Shown piece by piece: positions 8,942 through 11,089 of a stretch of 11,089 bases of DNA. Location of the stretch: the NCBI GenBank assembly GCA_001839685.1, contig MLAK01000014.1:56141-67229 (forward strand), read 5' to 3'. Each line of letters starts with the position of its first letter. The stretch's first letter is position 1. A program made the translations under genes and the position numbers. Origin of the DNA: Tritrichomonas foetus (taxonomy: Eukaryota; Parabasalia; Tritrichomonadida; Tritrichomonadidae). The notes under the pieces are model-generated. The model was not told where the DNA came from. It ran no database searches and was given only the letters and a program-made list of their open reading frames with translations.

Positions 8942-8971
8942 AACCATATGGTTAATAATCGATGGTTAACC
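8942..8971. promoter_or_regulatory. Direct repeat TTAACCAT with palindromes upstream of the propeller gene
   Basis: On the minus strand the octamer TTAACCAT occurs twice, at 8962-8969 and 8948-8955, 14 bases apart, about 37-58 bases before the chosen ATG. Each copy lies in a palindrome: AACCATATGGTT (8942-8953) and GGTTAACC (8964-8971). Two like sites at this distance from tandem initiators look like an upstream activator or repressor site. The binding factor is unknown. The AACC core is in the range of Myb sites, but that is inference. Confidence 0.35.
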
Positions 8972-10183
8972 GACATCTTAAATAGATGATCAATAATTTG
9001 AGTTTATCTTGCTACCAGTGCTTGCATTTTCTTTAGAAAAAGGTAAATATTCATAGTTTCATAAAACCAAAGAAATTTCTTAATCTAAACAATTCTAAAA
9101 TACAAAGATTGATAAATGTTGTCGAAAAAATATTATATCCTTTTTTATGGTCACAAAAATGTGAATTTATCATGTTTATATTATCCTGACTATGTATGGC
9201 CAGTCTGGAGTCTATTAAAGAAAATTATTTTTGGTGTCCAATTAATTGGTGTTTCAAGCTGCTAGACCAAAGTTGTTTTATGTAGATTCGATTGAGAAGA
9301 CCCATTAAATGTTTAATCCTCGAAATTTAATCATTAGTCAAAAAATGAATAATTTTTGGAGAAATCAGCATAAAAATCAACAAAAAATAAAATACTTCAC
9401 ATAATTTATGAATATTTTGAAAGACGGTCAAATGCAATCTATAGCCATAAAAATTAGTCAGACGTCATCTTTCGGTATTTTTTATATTTTAATATGGTAA
9501 GTTCAATCACTAGCAAATTCGAACATTTTTTAAACAAAAGTTGCCTATTTCACTGTAATATAAAACAATGATCTTTTACCGATTTTTTGATTCAAATTGA
9601 TATTGTTTTTCACAATATAAGGCCCGAAAAATAACCTAAGGTTTCACAAAATTCAATTTATTTTCCATTTTTTGAAAGATACACGTTTGTAAAGTTCATA
9701 ATGAAAAAGTTTATACTGTATGGGTGGAGAAACTTTTTCATATGATTCATTATGATTGATAATAGAAAAAGTTCCACCACCCAATAACACCATTCATACG
9801 GGTGTTCACAGAAATAGCTTCATATTTTTTATAAATCATATTAATTATCGAAAAATGTATTATTCTTCCCAAATATATTAATATTTTTTCTGACAAATCG
9901 TTTATAATCAATCTTCACAAAAGTTATAGCTATTTTCTACAAAATACGGAGAATTTGAATGTGAGATATAAGAATATTCAATTAATGGAAAATACGATCT
10001 TTTTATTTCAAAATTCAAAGGAGGAAGTATTTTATCTTTGAAAAACTGAGTTGGGAAATATTTTTGTGAAAATCAGTTTATATCAAACAAGACAAAAAAT
10101 TTCAAAATTTTCATAATTCTTCTCAAAGATTTCGATTTTTCATAAATAGTATTGAGATAGAATCTATTCAAAAAGTATATCAG
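8972..10183. other. 1.2-kb AT-rich intergenic region with nested inverted repeats
   Basis: This separates the divergently transcribed propeller and ubiquitin-like genes. The only open frame of note is a 49-codon ATG frame at 9116-9265 (MLSKKYYILFYGHK...), without initiator or recognisable family, which I do not call. The notable structure is the group of inverted repeats at 9697-9806, listed separately. The rest is plain A/T-rich sequence. Confidence 0.5.
9697..9806. repeat. Nested, mutually exclusive inverted repeats
   Basis: Arm A (9701-9712, ATGAAAAAGTTT) is a perfect 12-bp complement of arm B (9730-9741), with a 17-base loop. Arm B extended leftward (9721-9739, TGGGTGGAGAAACTTTTTC) also pairs at 17 of 19 positions with arm C (9765-9783), with a 25-base loop. 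A third hairpin, AACACC/GGTGTT (9786-9791 with 9801-9806, 9-base loop), follows directly. An 8-bp pair (9697-9704 with 9747-9754) adds a further alternative. A-B and B-C exclude each other. This could be a structured RNA, the relic of a small inverted-repeat element, or a chromosomal cruciform. No coding frame or known ncRNA signature is seen. Confidence 0.6.
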
Positions 10184-10189
10184 TCATTA
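10184..10189 (+). promoter_or_regulatory. Initiator of the ubiquitin-like gene
   Basis: TCATTA, with the A at 10186, is a full match to the trichomonad initiator and lies 28 bases before the ATG at 10214. The predicted leader contains two overlapping ATG-TGA minimal frames at 10189-10194 and 10194-10199. Confidence 0.5.
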
Positions 10190-10213
10190 TGTGATGTGAA
10201 AGAGTTTTTTTTA

Positions 10214-10663
10214 ATGCAGCGTGTTGTCGTGTCCTTCTTCGGCTCAGCATTGCGCCGCGAGATCAGGCTAAACACATCTGTCACAACTGTTGAAACATTA
10301 AAAAGCTTCCTTCCTGACCCAAAATGCGAACTTCTCTATCACGGATCAATCATGGCCGACAAACAACCGCTCGCTTTTTACAATTTAGCCGATGGCGAAA
10401 TGATCGTTTCCTTCGCTGGAACCCACAGAAACATGAATGAGATTGAATCGTTCATGGAAAATATGCGAATCAGAATGAACCCTGCCCTCAGGCGTGAAGA
10501 AATGAGGCTCCGTGATTTGATGTTCATGCGATTTTCGAGAAAGGAGGAAAGAAATTATTACAAATTCCTTCAGGCCGACCAACCCTCCAAAAAGTGGCCA
10601 ACCTTCATCGATGAGCAAACTTACGCATCACCGCGAGAAGACCCGCTTCCAATCTTTTTTTGA
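10214..10663 (+). CDS. N-terminal ubiquitin-like domain protein
   Basis: This is a 149-residue protein starting MQRVVVSFFG. An in-frame GTG at 10196 would add six residues, but the ATG at 10214 is the eukaryotic start and puts the fold at the very N-terminus, as in ubiquitin (MQIF...). Residues 1-68 align by eye with the ubiquitin fold: strand 1 MQRVVVSF, strand 2 RREIRLN, helix VETLKSFL, then ELLYHGSIMADKQPLAFYNLADGEMIVSF. The LLYHG segment matches ubiquitin's LIFAG, the Ile44 patch region, and YNL matches YNI. There is no C-terminal Gly-Gly, so conjugation is unlikely. Residues 75-118 are basic, Met/Arg-rich and helix-prone, and the end (ASPREDPLPIFF) is Pro-rich with an aromatic tail. It probably acts as a ubiquitin-like adaptor binding ubiquitin receptors or the proteasome, which is inference. 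The C-terminal part is not recognised. The stop is TGA with no adjoining TAAA. Confidence 0.8.
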   Translation: MQRVVVSFFGSALRREIRLNTSVTTVETLKSFLPDPKCELLYHGSIMADKQPLAFYNLADGEMIVSFAGTHRNMNEIESFMENMRIRMNPALRREEMRLRDLMFMRFSRKEERNYYKFLQADQPSKKWPTFIDEQTYASPREDPLPIFF

Positions 10664-10912
10664 ATTTTCCATTTAGTTGGGAAATTTATTTTTTTGTATG
10701 TAGGGTTTTCTAATTCCGATTTTTTTGGAAAATTTCTTTCGAACAATATTGTGGCAAATGAAGAGTCCATCTTTTTGAAACTGATGGAGAATTTCATTCG
10801 AAATTTCGAAGACCAAATATTTCTAGCCAAGTTGCTATCCAACTCGTGCGAATCTTCTCATTCTTTCTATTTCATAAACTTAACTGTGCGTTTTATTTCG
10901 CTATCTTTCTGA
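10664..10912 (+). pseudogene. Open stretch in frame after the ubiquitin-like gene, possible gene remnant
   Basis: Directly after the TGA of the ubiquitin-like gene, the same frame stays open for 82 codons to a TGA at 10910-10912. It has no ATG near its beginning; the first Met codon is about 36 codons in. From about 10697 it reads protein-like: VGFSNSDFFGKFLSNNIVA, then NEESIFLKLMENFIRNFEDQ, then LAKLLSNSCESSHSFYF. This is amphipathic and helix-prone, somewhat like the ends of trichomonad ankyrin/BTB-type proteins. That resemblance is an impression, not a search result. It may be a decayed gene fragment, a former C-terminal extension, or chance. A minus frame is also open at 10621-10842 but reads worse. 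Confidence 0.25.
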
Positions 10913-11021
10913 TTTTTCTCAATTTTTATTCATCTCATATTTGAACTTCGATCCCAATTTCTTGTTAAAATACATTTTCTTCTTGATCATCATAACTTCC
11001 AAAGTTCAACCCAAATCACCG

Positions 11022-11027
11022 TCATTT
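11022..11027 (+). promoter_or_regulatory. Initiator candidate at the window end
   Basis: TCATTT, with the A at 11024, lies 7 bases before an ATG at 11031. Both the sequence and the spacing are typical of trichomonad gene starts. Confidence 0.35.
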
Positions 11028-11030
11028 GGA

Positions 11031-11089
11031 ATGATTTCATCTTTAAACACACATTCAACTACAAACACACACTCAACTACAAACACACA
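11031..11089 (+). CDS. Possible start of a Thr/Asn/His-repeat protein, cut by the window end
   Basis: An ATG preceded by a good initiator opens a frame that runs off the window. It reads MISSL followed by the hexapeptide NTHSTT repeated twice and NT. The 18-bp repeat unit is a multiple of three, so the frame is kept. Such Thr/Ser/Asn repeats can occur in trichomonad surface or low-complexity proteins, but the same DNA could be a non-coding minisatellite. Only 19 codons are visible. Confidence 0.25.
   Translation, partial: MISSLNTHSTTNTHSTTNT
11045..11089. repeat. 18-bp tandem repeat, 2.5 units visible
   Basis: The unit AAACACACATTCAACTAC (11045-11062) is followed by a copy with one change (11063-11080, T to C) and by half a unit (11081-11089) at the window edge. 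The array probably continues beyond it. One strand is rich in A/C and the other in T/G. Confidence 0.85.

Noticed and set aside
8945..8947. First ATG of the propeller ORF as the start codon
   Set aside because: The tandem initiators lie downstream of it, so transcripts should begin after it; the next ATG (8909-8911) is preferred.
9116..9265. 49-codon ATG ORF (MLSKKYYILFYGHK...)
   Set aside because: It has some protein-like features (several Tyr, Trp and Pro), but no initiator within 30 bases and no known family, and its length is compatible with chance.
11057..11089. ACTACAAACACACA resembling the trichomonad intron 3' signal ACTAACACACAG
   Set aside because: The match is imperfect, lacks the terminal AG, and is part of a tandem repeat; no GTATGT donor pairs with it.

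Overview
The window looks like nuclear DNA of a trichomonad (parabasalid) protist, most probably Tritrichomonas foetus or a close relative. This is an inference with three bases. The DNA is AT-rich with long, even more AT-rich intergenic stretches. The genes are single uninterrupted reading frames. Short trichomonad-type initiator (Inr) matches, TCA+1-pyrimidine-(T/A), lie 12-28 bases before the start codons, and a TAAA polyadenylation-like signal overlaps or closely follows several stop codons. The protein families (a small Asn-rich two-repeat Myb, a single-exon DENN protein, an Asp-box propeller, a short ubiquitin-like protein) suit the same group. No bacterial, plasmid, CRISPR, rRNA or tRNA features were seen.

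Layout. At 1-800 there is only debris-like coding: a 32-codon ORF at 111-209 and a short two-frame segment at 503-791. A Myb-type DNA-binding protein is on the minus strand (1037-1867). Then follow about 3.5 kb with no supportable gene (1868-5393). A DENN-domain protein, a probable Rab guanine-nucleotide exchange factor, is on the plus strand (5394-7013). Facing it on the minus strand is a single-pass type II membrane protein with six Asp-box (BNR) motifs, best read as a six-bladed propeller ectodomain (7691-8911, using the second in-frame ATG). A 1.3-kb AT-rich spacer contains nested, mutually exclusive inverted repeats (9697-9806). An N-terminal ubiquitin-like protein of 149 residues follows on the plus strand (10214-10663). 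Its leader carries two overlapping ATG-TGA start-stop pairs, and its stop codon is followed by an 83-codon open stretch in the same frame. The window ends in an 18-bp tandem repeat that sits just after a good initiator match and an ATG, so a new gene may begin at 11031.

Working together. Nothing suggests an operon or a defence or biosynthetic cluster. The four real genes alternate in strand and belong to unrelated cell processes: transcription, membrane traffic, a surface or endomembrane ectodomain, and a ubiquitin-like function. The points most worth a second look are the membrane propeller and its promoter architecture, the nested inverted repeats, and the leader and trailing frame of the ubiquitin-like gene. 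I did not find convincing evidence of a new multi-gene system.
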